Below, piece by piece: positions 51,959 through 60,971 of a stretch of DNA of 64,000 bases. Numbering within the stretch: the stretch's first letter is position 1; the number at the start of each line of letters is the position of its first letter. The translations under genes and the position numbers were made by a program. The stretch is taken from assembly GCF_030604785.1 (NCBI RefSeq), contig NZ_JAUVVF010000006.1, positions 35,641 to 99,640 on the forward strand, read 5' to 3'. Below the pieces are notes generated by a model, which did no database searches, was not told where the DNA came from, and was given only the letters and a program-made list of their open reading frames with translations. Source of the DNA: Paracoccus sp. (in: a-proteobacteria) (GTDB lineage Bacteria; Pseudomonadota; Alphaproteobacteria; Rhodobacterales; Rhodobacteraceae).

Positions 51959-51989
51959 GGCAATTCTGGTCAACCTGACCGGAGCGCGC

Positions 51990-52754
51990 ATGTCCCAATC
52001 CTTTCGCCAGCCCGAAATCCTGGAAATCGCCCGCCGCGACGGCAAGGTGACGGTCGACGCGCTTGCGGCGCATTTCGGCGTGACTTTGCAGACGATCCGC
52101 CGCGACCTGACCGAACTGGCCGAGGCCGGGCGGCTGGAACGGGTGCATGGCGGCGCGATCCTGCCCTCGGGGGTCAGCAATATCGGCTACGAGGAACGCC
52201 GCGCCCTGAACCAGGAGGCAAAGACCGCCATCGCGCGGGCCTGCGCCGCCGAGGTGCCCGAGAACATCTCGCTGTTCCTGAACATCGGCACCAGCACCGA
52301 GGCCGTTGCCCGTGAATTGCTGGGCCATCGCAACATGCTGGTCGTCACGAACAACATGAACGTCGCCAATATCCTGGCCGCCAATCCCGATTGCGAGGTG
52401 ATCGTCACGGGCGGCAACCTGCGCCGGTCGGATGGCGGGCTGGTCGGCACCCTCGCGGCCGAGACGATCCGGCAGTTCAAGTTCGATCTGGCGGTGATCG
52501 GCTGCTCGGCGCTGGACCGCGACGGCGATCTGCTGGATTTCGACATTCAGGAGGTCGGCGTCAGCCAGACCATCCTGCGCCAGTCGCGCCGCACGTTTCT
52601 GGCGGTGGATCATTCCAAGCTGAAGCGCAGCGCACCCGCCCGGATCGCATCGCTGGCCGAGCTGGATTGCGTCTTCACCGACCGCCCGCTGCCGCCGGAA
52701 CTGACGCGGCTGTGCCAGGTCTGGGATACGCGCGTGGTCGCGGCGCAGGGCTGA
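51990..52754 (+). CDS. glpR: DeoR/GlpR family transcriptional regulator
   Basis: RQPEILEIARRDGKVTVDALAAHFGVTLQTIRRDLTELAEAGRLERVHGGAIL; divergent from glpD. Confidence 0.93.
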   Translation: MSQSFRQPEILEIARRDGKVTVDALAAHFGVTLQTIRRDLTELAEAGRLERVHGGAILPSGVSNIGYEERRALNQEAKTAIARACAAEVPENISLFLNIGTSTEAVARELLGHRNMLVVTNNMNVANILAANPDCEVIVTGGNLRRSDGGLVGTLAAETIRQFKFDLAVIGCSALDRDGDLLDFDIQEVGVSQTILRQSRRTFLAVDHSKLKRSAPARIASLAELDCVFTDRPLPPELTRLCQVWDTRVVAAQG

Positions 52755-52764
52755 GCACAGGCAC

Positions 52765-52782
52765 CGGGGGCGCTTGCCCCCG
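52765..52782. terminator. Hairpin between convergent glpR and putA (possible bidirectional terminator)
   Basis: CGGGGGC-GCTT-GCCCCCG, no clear T-tract. Confidence 0.55.
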
Positions 52783-52803
52783 ATGCCCAGGGTCGCGAAC
52801 GGG

Positions 52804-55800
52804 TCAGCCTGCCAGAAGGGCCGCGTTGCCGCCCGCTGCGGTCGTGTCCACGCACAGATGCCGTTCATGCAGCACATGCGCCTGATCGGGCATCGCGGTC
52901 AGCAGCGGAACCAGCGGACCCTGACGCTGCGCCAAAGCCTTGGCCATGTCGCGGGCCGTCGCCTCGTCGCCCCACCACAGAACCGCCGAGAGGCCCGGCA
53001 GATCCACCAGCGCATCCGGCGAAAGCGTGCCTTGGGCGGTGACGGCCTCGGCCCCCAGGGCGCGGACGGCCCGGGCCTGAGCCTCGGCACTTTCGGCCCC
53101 CGGACCAAGGCAGAGCACCGGCGGGCGGGGCGTCAGGGTCAGGCGGTTCAGCTCTCCGGTCGGGCCGGGCATCAGGGTTTCCGAGACGCTGCGCGCGGGC
53201 GCGTGCCCCAGCAGGCCTGCAAGGCGGGCCGGATCGTCGCGGGTCGTCCACTCGCTGCCCCCTTCAGGGCGTTCGGGCGCGAAGAAGCGCGGCAGATAGA
53301 GCGGGCCGCCCGCCTTGGGGCCGGTGCCCGAAAGCCCCTCACCGCCGAAGGGCTGGCTGCCGACCGTCGCGCCGACCTGGTTGCGGTTGACATAGAGATT
53401 GCCGGCATGAACCGCGTCGGCAACCTCTTGCACGCGGCTGTCGATGCGGCTGTGCAGGCCAAAGGTCAGGCCGTAGCCGCGCGCATTGATCGCCTGGATC
53501 ACCTTGGGCAGGTCGGCGGCGCGGAAGGTCGCGACGTGCAGGACGGGTCCAAAGATCTCGCGTTCCAGATCCTCGATCCCGGTGACGCGGATCAGGGTCG
53601 GCGGGACGAAGCACCCGTGCTGCGGTGCGGCGCGCTGGTGCAGGATGCGGGCGCGCTGCGCCTCGATCCAGTCAAGGATGCCCTGCCGCGCCTCGGGGTC
53701 GATGACCGGGCCGACATCGGTCGAGAGATGCCAGGGATCGCCCACGGTCAGTTCATCCATCGCACCCCGGATCATCGCGATGACGTGGTCGGCGATGTCC
53801 TCCTGCACGTAAAGGCAGCGCAGGGCCGAGCAACGCTGACCCGCCGAGCGGAAGCTGGAGGCGATGATGTCGCGCACCGCCTGTTCGGGCAGGGCGGTGC
53901 TGTCCACGATCATCGCGTTCAGCCCGCCGGTTTCCGCGATCAGCGGCGTGCCGGGAACCATGTGCTGCGCCATGCTGTCGGCGATGCGGCGGGCGATCTC
54001 GGTCGAGCCGGTGAAGACCACGCCGTCGATGCGCGGATCGCGGGTCAGCGCCGCGCCGACCGTGGCGCCGTCGCCCGGCAGCAATTGCAGCGCCGAGGCC
54101 GGGACGCCCGCCTTGTGCAGCAGGCGCACGGCGAAGGCGGCGATCAGGGGCGTCTGTTCGGCGGGCTTGGCCAGGACCGCGTTCCCGGCCATCAGCGCGG
54201 CCGCGATCTGGCCGGTGAAGATGGCCAGCGGAAAGTTCCATGGGCTGATCGCGGTGATGATGCCGCGCGGCGCGTCACTGCGGGCCTCGCCCTGCTGGGC
54301 GTAGTAGCGCAGGAAATCCACCGCCTCGCGCAGTTCGGCCACGGCGTCGTTCAGGGTCTTGCCCGCCTCGCGGGCGAGGATGGCGAAGATCGGGCCGAAC
54401 TGGGCTTCGTAAAGGTCAGCGGCGTGGCGCAGGACCTGCGCGCGTTCGGCGGCGGGTGCATCCCAGGTCCGGGCATCCTCGATGGCGCGGGTGACGGTCT
54501 CGGCATCGGCCTCGGTCACATGGGCCAGAACCTCGCCATTGGCGGGGTTCACGACCGGCTGGCGCGGGCCGGTGGCCGGGCGCATTGTGATCGGGGCGGC
54601 GTCGTCCAGCGCGACCTGGCGGCCGGCGTCGATGCGGGCCAGCACGTCGTCGGCATTCAGGTCGAAGCCCTGCGCGTTGACGCGCCCTTCGCCATAGATC
54701 GCGGCGGGGGCCTTCAGCGCCTGCGGGGCGCGGGCGGTGGGCAGCGCGTCAAAGGGGTCGCGGGCGATGTCCTCGGGGGCGACATCCTCATCCACGATCT
54801 GGTTGACGAAGCTGGAATTCGCGCCGTTCTCCAGCAGGCGGCGCACCAGATAGGCCAGCAGATCGCGATGCGCGCCGACCGGGGCATAGATGCGGCAGCG
54901 CGTGCCGTGATCGGTCAGCACGATGTCGTGCAGCCGTTCGCCCATGCCGTGCAGGCGCTGGAATTCGAAATCCACGCCCTTGGCCATGTCGAGGATCGCG
55001 GCGACGGAATGGGCGTTGTGGGTGGCGAATTGCGGATAGATGCGGTCGGCATGGGCGATCAGCTTCTTCGCGCAGGCGATGTAGCTGACATCGGTTGCCG
55101 TCTTCGAGGTGAAAAGCGGGAAGTCGGGATGGCCCTCGACTTGGGCGCGCTTCATCTCGGTATCCCAATAGGCACCCTTGACCAGACGAACCATGATGCG
55201 GCGGTCCAGACGCACGGCCAGCGCGTGCAACCAGTTGATCACCGCGCCCGCACGCTTGCCATAGGCCTGCACGACCACGCCGAACCCGTCCCAGCCCGCC
55301 AGTTCGGGATCGGACAGCGCGGCCTCGATCACCTTCATCGACAGGGACAGGCGGTCCTGTTCCTCGGCGTCGATGTTCATGCCCATATCGGCGGCGCGGG
55401 CCGCGCGGGCCAGATCGCGCACCACGGGGACCAGTTCGGCCATGACGCGGGCCTCTTGCGCGACCTCGTAGCGGGGATGCAGCGCCGACAGCTTGATCGA
55501 GATGCCGGGATTGGCGCGCACATCGCCCTTGTCGCAGGACTTCGCGATGGCCGCGATCGCGTCGGCATAGGACCGGGCGTAGCGGTCGGCATCCTCGCGC
55601 GTCATCGCGGCCTCGCCCAGCATGTCGTAGCTGTAGCTGTAGCCCTTGGCCTCCAGCGTGCGGGCGCGCGACAGGGCGTCGGTGATGGTCTGGCCCAGCA
55701 CGAACTGGCGGCCCATCTCGCGCATGGCGCGCTGCATGGCGGCGCGGATCACCGGCTCGCCCAGACGGCGGATCGCGCCGCGCAGCGTGCCCGCGATGCC

Positions 55801-56202
55801 CGGTTGCGGATCGTCCAGCACGCGCCCCGTCAGCATCAGCGCCCAAGTCGAGGCGTTCACCAGGCTGGAGGCGCTTTCGCCCAGATGCCTGCCCCAATCC
55901 GAGGGCGCTATCTTGTCCTCGATCAGCGCGTCGATGGTCATGCGGTCGGGCACGCGCAGCATCGCCTCGGCCAGACACATCAGCGCGACGCCCTCGCGGG
56001 TGGACAGGCCGTATTCCGCCAGCATGTGCTCCATCATCGTCGGCCGCGACTGCGCGCGGATGCGGCGGACCAGATCGGCGGCATTGGCGCTGATGCGCGC
56101 GCGGGCCTCGGCGGACAGTGCGGCCTCGGCCACCAGCCGGTCGAGGATCGTGGGCTCGGGGGCGAACTTGGCGGCGGATTCAAGGGCTTTCAGGTCGGTC
56201 AT
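52804..56202 (-). CDS. putA: Bifunctional proline dehydrogenase / L-glutamate gamma-semialdehyde dehydrogenase PutA
   Basis: Proline DH region (GAYWDTEMKRAQVEG) and aldehyde DH region (ISPWNFPLAIFTGQIAAALMAGNAVLAKPAEQTPLIA, GQRCSALR). Confidence 0.97.
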   Translation of the reverse strand: MTDLKALESAAKFAPEPTILDRLVAEAALSAEARARISANAADLVRRIRAQSRPTMMEHMLAEYGLSTREGVALMCLAEAMLRVPDRMTIDALIEDKIAPSDWGRHLGESASSLVNASTWALMLTGRVLDDPQPGIAGTLRGAIRRLGEPVIRAAMQRAMREMGRQFVLGQTITDALSRARTLEAKGYSYSYDMLGEAAMTREDADRYARSYADAIAAIAKSCDKGDVRANPGISIKLSALHPRYEVAQEARVMAELVPVVRDLARAARAADMGMNIDAEEQDRLSLSMKVIEAALSDPELAGWDGFGVVVQAYGKRAGAVINWLHALAVRLDRRIMVRLVKGAYWDTEMKRAQVEGHPDFPLFTSKTATDVSYIACAKKLIAHADRIYPQFATHNAHSVAAILDMAKGVDFEFQRLHGMGERLHDIVLTDHGTRCRIYAPVGAHRDLLAYLVRRLLENGANSSFVNQIVDEDVAPEDIARDPFDALPTARAPQALKAPAAIYGEGRVNAQGFDLNADDVLARIDAGRQVALDDAAPITMRPATGPRQPVVNPANGEVLAHVTEADAETVTRAIEDARTWDAPAAERAQVLRHAADLYEAQFGPIFAILAREAGKTLNDAVAELREAVDFLRYYAQQGEARSDAPRGIITAISPWNFPLAIFTGQIAAALMAGNAVLAKPAEQTPLIAAFAVRLLHKAGVPASALQLLPGDGATVGAALTRDPRIDGVVFTGSTEIARRIADSMAQHMVPGTPLIAETGGLNAMIVDSTALPEQAVRDIIASSFRSAGQRCSALRCLYVQEDIADHVIAMIRGAMDELTVGDPWHLSTDVGPVIDPEARQGILDWIEAQRARILHQRAAPQHGCFVPPTLIRVTGIEDLEREIFGPVLHVATFRAADLPKVIQAINARGYGLTFGLHSRIDSRVQEVADAVHAGNLYVNRNQVGATVGSQPFGGEGLSGTGPKAGGPLYLPRFFAPERPEGGSEWTTRDDPARLAGLLGHAPARSVSETLMPGPTGELNRLTLTPRPPVLCLGPGAESAEAQARAVRALGAEAVTAQGTLSPDALVDLPGLSAVLWWGDEATARDMAKALAQRQGPLVPLLTAMPDQAHVLHERHLCVDTTAAGGNAALLAG

Positions 56203-56283
56203 GGCGCGGCTCCGGGATGATGGCGCCATGATACGGCAGCAGCCATGGTCCTTGTGACCAAAACCGGGCTATTCTGTAGCCCG

Positions 56284-56781
56284 ATGGACCATCGCCAAGA
56301 GGAATTCGCGATGAACGAGCTTCTGGACCCGATCAACCGCCGCATCCTGTCGGAACTGGTGGCCAACGCGCGAATCCCGATCACGGAACTGGCGCGCAAG
56401 GTCGGCCTGTCAAAGACCCCCGTCGCAGGCCGCATCCGCGCGCTGGAGGAGGCGGGGCTGATCACCGGCTACCGGGCGATGCTGTCGCCGCTGAAGCTGG
56501 GGCTGACCCATGTGACCTATGTGGAGCTGCGCCTGTCCGACACGCGCCAAAAAGCGCTGGAGGCCTTCAACGCCGCCGTCCGCGCCATCGAGGCGGTCGA
56601 GGAATGCTACATGATCGCCGGCGGCTTCGACTATCTGCTCAAGGTGCGGTCGCGCGACATGGCCGATTACCGCCGCATCATGGCCGAACAGATCTCGGCC
56701 CTGCCCCATGTCACCGCCACATCAAGCTATGTCGCGATGGAGGCGGTTGTGGAACAGGGCTGGACCGGGGCCGAGGGTTAA
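56284..56781 (+). CDS. Lrp/AsnC family regulator, probable PutR
   Basis: LLDPINRRILSELVANARIPITELARKVGLSKTPVAGRIRALEEAGLITGYRA; divergent from putA. Confidence 0.93.
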   Translation: MDHRQEEFAMNELLDPINRRILSELVANARIPITELARKVGLSKTPVAGRIRALEEAGLITGYRAMLSPLKLGLTHVTYVELRLSDTRQKALEAFNAAVRAIEAVEECYMIAGGFDYLLKVRSRDMADYRRIMAEQISALPHVTATSSYVAMEAVVEQGWTGAEG

Positions 56782-58166
56782 TCCTCGAAGCCAAAGGCGA
56801 TGTAGTCGCGCAGATAGGCCTGTTTCGCGGCCTGAAGCAGAGGCTTCTGGCGCAGGAAGTCGGGCATCGGCTCGGGCTTGAAGTGCTGCAGCCTGGGATT
56901 GCGGATGCCGGCCGTGTCGATCAGCGCGGGCAGGTCGTCGGTCAGCCGATCCTCGCGCAGGATCATGTCGGGCGAGACGAAGCGCGCGAAGCCCGCAACC
57001 ACCTCGGACTGGCTGGCCCAATAGGGGCTGGTCGGCAGCGTCGTCTGGGCGTTCAGGTTGCGGCGCAGGAAGTCCAGGAACGCCTCGAACAATTCCAGCC
57101 GCCTGTCCTGCGACAGGCCCGGCAGGTCGCCATCGGCGGGCAGGGCGACGCGCTGGACATCGCGCATCGCCTGCCGGATCTCGGCCGGAGCCTCGGTCAG
57201 CAGGTTGTCAAAAGCCGACCAAGCGCGAAACAGCGGGTGGCGCAGGACGGTGAAGCTGCGATGGCCGGGATGCTTGCGCTTCCATTGGCGCAAGGTCGTC
57301 TGGGTAAAGCCGGATTGCAGGTCGTCCAGACGGGCCAGCCAGTCGGCCACGCCCTGCGGTCCGCCCTTGATCGGCATGTGCAGCAGCCCGCGCCCCGATT
57401 CCACCGCGATGAAGCCGGGCACCGAGGGGCCGCGGCGCGGTTCGAAATTCGGCACGCGGCGCAGCATGAACGGGTCCATCTGCTGAAGGTCGTCCTGCAT
57501 CTCGTCGAAATTGCGGACCTTGTCGGCCAGTTCGCGCGGGTTCTGCGGCACCTGATCGCGCGCCGGTTCGACCCGCGCCACATCGGTGCGGCCCATCCAG
57601 TGGACAAGGCCGGTCATCACCTCGGCGTCGCGCAGATCCTCGTATCCCAGCCAGAAGGCCGACTGCCCCGAGACCTGCAACCGGTGCAGGACGCGGCGCT
57701 GGAACCGCTCGATCGCGGTCAGCATCTCGCGGAATTCGGTGCCGTCATAGGTGATGGCGGCCGGGATCGGGGTCTCGGTCTCGTTCAGCTTCCACTGGTT
57801 GGTTTCCCAGGCCAGCCGGGTCGAGACATAGCTGTCCAGCGGGTTGCGGGTCAGCACGATCTTGGCGCAGCTCCGGTCCTCGATGATGCGGTCGAAGACG
57901 CGGGGATCGTGGTCGTGGAAATAGCGGAAGCCGGGCAGATGGCCGGGCCGCTCCATCAGCTTGCGATAAAGGACCATCGGGTCCGCCTCGCGCTGTTCGC
58001 GGGTGATGCCCTGCAATTCGTCCTTGTCGGGCCAGCCCATCATGTAGGGGTTGAACGCCTCGCCGAAGCAGGTGACGCCCTTGATGGCGTTCAGCGTCGC
58101 CTCGAGCAGGTTCGAGCCGGTGCGCATCTCGGCGAAGATCACGAAGGATCGGAAGGCTTCGGTCAT
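56778..58166 (-). CDS. Sulfotransferase family protein, apparently two sulfotransferase-like halves
   Basis: N-half FVIFAEMRTGSNLLEATL and IVLTRNPLDSYVS; C-half GLLHMPIKGG and SFTVLRHPLFRAWSAF. Confidence 0.78.
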   Translation of the reverse strand: MTEAFRSFVIFAEMRTGSNLLEATLNAIKGVTCFGEAFNPYMMGWPDKDELQGITREQREADPMVLYRKLMERPGHLPGFRYFHDHDPRVFDRIIEDRSCAKIVLTRNPLDSYVSTRLAWETNQWKLNETETPIPAAITYDGTEFREMLTAIERFQRRVLHRLQVSGQSAFWLGYEDLRDAEVMTGLVHWMGRTDVARVEPARDQVPQNPRELADKVRNFDEMQDDLQQMDPFMLRRVPNFEPRRGPSVPGFIAVESGRGLLHMPIKGGPQGVADWLARLDDLQSGFTQTTLRQWKRKHPGHRSFTVLRHPLFRAWSAFDNLLTEAPAEIRQAMRDVQRVALPADGDLPGLSQDRRLELFEAFLDFLRRNLNAQTTLPTSPYWASQSEVVAGFARFVSPDMILREDRLTDDLPALIDTAGIRNPRLQHFKPEPMPDFLRQKPLLQAAKQAYLRDYIAFGFED

Positions 58167-59863
58167 TCTGCGGCCGTCCTTTCGGTCAGGCTTTGTTCGG
58201 GAAGCTCCAGCCCCTCGCCCGTCAGGCGGGGACGCAGGCCGGAATTGCGAAGCTGGCGCAGCAGGGCGGGCAGGCCCGCGGTGTTGCGCATCCGGGGCAT
58301 GTCCGCGGCGGGGTGGACCGGCACCTGAAGCTGTTGCAGCGCCGCCCCCAGGATCGCCTGCGGGCGGGCCATGAAGTCGTTCAGCTCGTGGATCTGCACG
58401 CGCGCCTTCACCCAGACCGAGTTCAGCACCTCGAGCTGCTTCAGTTCGGCCCGCTGAAGCTGAGCGCTGATCCGGCGGATGTCGTCAAAGGGCATGTCGC
58501 AATCCAGAAGCGGCAGCATCCACGCCCCCGTCACCACATGGAATTGCGCATTGGGATCGGTCGCCATGAACCAGTTCAGTTTCTGGTTGTCGCGCGGGCT
58601 GAACTGGAAGACCTGCATCCGGTTCGTCACCCGGATCAGCGCGGTCAGGAAACCCTGCGGATCGCGGTCGCGGATCTGCGGAATGGACGAGATCGCGCCC
58701 GGCCCGACCTGCGGCCGGCCCGCGAATTCGACCATTTCGGGGCCCAGCAGGTGGCCGTGGACATCGGCCTCGACATGGGCGGCAAGCCAGGTCTCGAATT
58801 CCGGAAAGATGTCGCTGAAGCCCTGAAAGATCGCATAAGGCGCCGAGGTCTTGCCGTTCTCGCAATCCTTGCGTGGAAAGCGGCTCTGCATGTAGAGGCC
58901 GGGCCGCCCCAGAAGCCTGCGCCGCACAGTGCGGTTGATCAGGCGCTCGAAATGCTGAGGCTGGGGCGGGGCCGGATCGACCTGCGGTTCGGCCGCCAGC
59001 GGAAAGCGCGTCATCAGCCCGGTCGAGCCCTTCCAGACCTTGCGCGCCACGAAGCAGCGCGATTCCTCGAGCAGCAGCATGTGGTCGTCGTAAAGCTGAT
59101 AGGGCTTGCCCTCGTGGTCGAACTTGGCCAGCGTCAGCGACTGGCTTTCGATGCGGATCGCATGCCGCCGGGCCAGCGTCTGGAAATAGCTTTCGTCGGG
59201 AATCCAGGTCAGCCGGAAATAGCGGTCGAATTCGGTCCGGCGCGGGTCCTCAAGGATCGCGCGCAGGGTCGCGGTGGTCAGGCACCACCATTGCGAGCCC
59301 AGATGCGGGGTGATCCCCTTCGGGATGCGCCGCCGGAAGCCCAGACGCCGCTGCAGGTTCACCAGCCGGTCGAACAGCCAGCGCCGCCGCCGCCAATCCA
59401 GCGGATAGAACAGGGTGAAGCGTTCCTCGTTCAACCCGCCCACCGTCCAGCCGACATCCAGCGCATTGACCGATTCGATGTGGTCGCGCTGCGGGTCCTC
59501 GGCCAGATAGGCGATCAGGTCGCGGATCGGTCGCAGCGGCAGGCAGGACCCCGAGGCCAGGTAGACATGGGTCAGGTCGGGATGCGCGGCCAGCAGCGCC
59601 TCGGCGGCCTCTTGCGTGGCGCGCACCAGGCTGAAGCGGCCCCAGTCGCAGGGATGGCGGCGTGAAAAGACCACCTGCGGCAGGTCGGCCAAAGCCGCGC
59701 GCATTCCGCGCATCGCCTTGGGCGTGGCCTTGGCATCGACATGGATCGCGATGCGGGCCCCGCCCTCGACCCAGATGCGCGCCATGCGGGCGGCCATGTC
59801 CAGATCGGAATGGCACAGCATCACCACGCCAAGGCGGACCGGGGCGTTGGCGGGCGCGATCAT
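58163..59863 (-). CDS. Core-2/I-branching (beta-1,6-N-acetylglucosaminyltransferase)-like glycosyltransferase with long C-terminal extension
   Basis: LGVVMLCHSDLDMAARMARIWVEGGARIAIHVDAKA, HVYLASGSCLPLRPI, GSQWWCLTTATL; start set at MIAPANAPV. Confidence 0.85.
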   Translation of the reverse strand: MIAPANAPVRLGVVMLCHSDLDMAARMARIWVEGGARIAIHVDAKATPKAMRGMRAALADLPQVVFSRRHPCDWGRFSLVRATQEAAEALLAAHPDLTHVYLASGSCLPLRPIRDLIAYLAEDPQRDHIESVNALDVGWTVGGLNEERFTLFYPLDWRRRRWLFDRLVNLQRRLGFRRRIPKGITPHLGSQWWCLTTATLRAILEDPRRTEFDRYFRLTWIPDESYFQTLARRHAIRIESQSLTLAKFDHEGKPYQLYDDHMLLLEESRCFVARKVWKGSTGLMTRFPLAAEPQVDPAPPQPQHFERLINRTVRRRLLGRPGLYMQSRFPRKDCENGKTSAPYAIFQGFSDIFPEFETWLAAHVEADVHGHLLGPEMVEFAGRPQVGPGAISSIPQIRDRDPQGFLTALIRVTNRMQVFQFSPRDNQKLNWFMATDPNAQFHVVTGAWMLPLLDCDMPFDDIRRISAQLQRAELKQLEVLNSVWVKARVQIHELNDFMARPQAILGAALQQLQVPVHPAADMPRMRNTAGLPALLRQLRNSGLRPRLTGEGLELPEQSLTERTAAE

Positions 59864-60891
59864 GCCCAGTTCCCCCGCGAGATCAGGCCCAGATCCTCGA
59901 GCTGCCGCCAGCCCGTATATTCGCGCGACTCGCTGCACCACAGATCGGTGCCGCGCCCGCGCAGGCCCGCGTGATAGGCCTTGTATTCGCGGCTGTTGGC
60001 GTAGTGCTGGCCGCGATCCAGTTCCTCGGCGGACTTGTCGGCGAACAGCGACAGGAACTTGGCGTGCAGCAGGCAGCCCGAGGCCTGTTCGCCGCCATCC
60101 TCGTCATAGACAAGGTTCAGGCTGCGCGGCAGCAGCATGTGGGTCGAACTGACATAGGCATAGCGCCAATACCATTTCACCAGCGGGATCTTGTTCAGCG
60201 CCGGGCCGGCCAGCGGGTCTTCGGTGAAGAAGGCGCGCGTCCGGGGTCCCCCCTGGATCCACAGATTGCCGTAATAGGCGTTCTTGCTGATCGTGTAGTT
60301 GGCGGGGTCGAACCAGCGTGCGATCGCAAAGGGATTGGTGCCCTCGGTATAGGGCTGCTCCTCGATCTGGCCCTTGGGATACATGTCCAGAAGCATCGCC
60401 GGAAAGGACCGCCGCCCCGAACTGTCCAGCCAGCTTGTCAGCGCCCCAAGCGGGCGGTTGTCGCAATGGGGGTAGACGAAGAACTCGTCGGGATCGACCG
60501 TCAGGCACCAATGGCCGTTGCCATGGCGCATCAGCAGCCAGTTGATCCAGTCCATGCCAAAGCGCGACTTCTTGTAGCCGGACTTGGTCCACCAGACCGA
60601 GACGTCGGGCTGTTCGCTCAGATAGGCGCCGCTGCCGTCATCGCTGTCATTGTTGACGAACAGGAAATGGTTGACGCCCAGCTTGCGATAGTAATCCAGA
60701 AAATAGGGCAGCCGCGCCTTTTCGTTGCGCAGCGTGACGAAGGCCAGGATGTCGCCCTTGCGGATGCGCCCGGTCCGATCCACCACCGGTTTGAGCGCGC
60801 GCCGGCGATTGAACGCCCGAGCGACAAGATATTGTCGCTCTGACCGCCGTTTCAGACGATCTGCAAGGGATAAGGCCCGCGAACGAAACAT
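59860..60891 (-). CDS. Glycosyltransferase family 2-like protein
   Basis: DILAFVTLRNEKARLPYFLDYYRKLGVNHFLFVNNDSDDGS, WCLTVDPDEFFVYP. Confidence 0.88.
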   Translation of the reverse strand: MFRSRALSLADRLKRRSERQYLVARAFNRRRALKPVVDRTGRIRKGDILAFVTLRNEKARLPYFLDYYRKLGVNHFLFVNNDSDDGSGAYLSEQPDVSVWWTKSGYKKSRFGMDWINWLLMRHGNGHWCLTVDPDEFFVYPHCDNRPLGALTSWLDSSGRRSFPAMLLDMYPKGQIEEQPYTEGTNPFAIARWFDPANYTISKNAYYGNLWIQGGPRTRAFFTEDPLAGPALNKIPLVKWYWRYAYVSSTHMLLPRSLNLVYDEDGGEQASGCLLHAKFLSLFADKSAEELDRGQHYANSREYKAYHAGLRGRGTDLWCSESREYTGWRQLEDLGLISRGNWA

Positions 60892-60971
60892 CAGACCCTG
60901 CGCTAGACAGCGGCGGAACGGTTGAAACTCATGCCTCTAGCAATGTTCGGCACCGGCATTCTTGGCAAGCC

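Noticed and set aside
50133-52877. 914-aa glpD ORF extending across the divergent promoter and glpR
   Set aside because: Extension is antisense to glpR; the GlpD N-terminus is at MTAGSTQDMTDLFVIGGG (51731 or 51707).
52774-56220. 1148-aa ORF antisense to putA
   Set aside because: Low-complexity His/Gln/Arg/Gly-rich shadow ORF; putA is unambiguous on the other strand.
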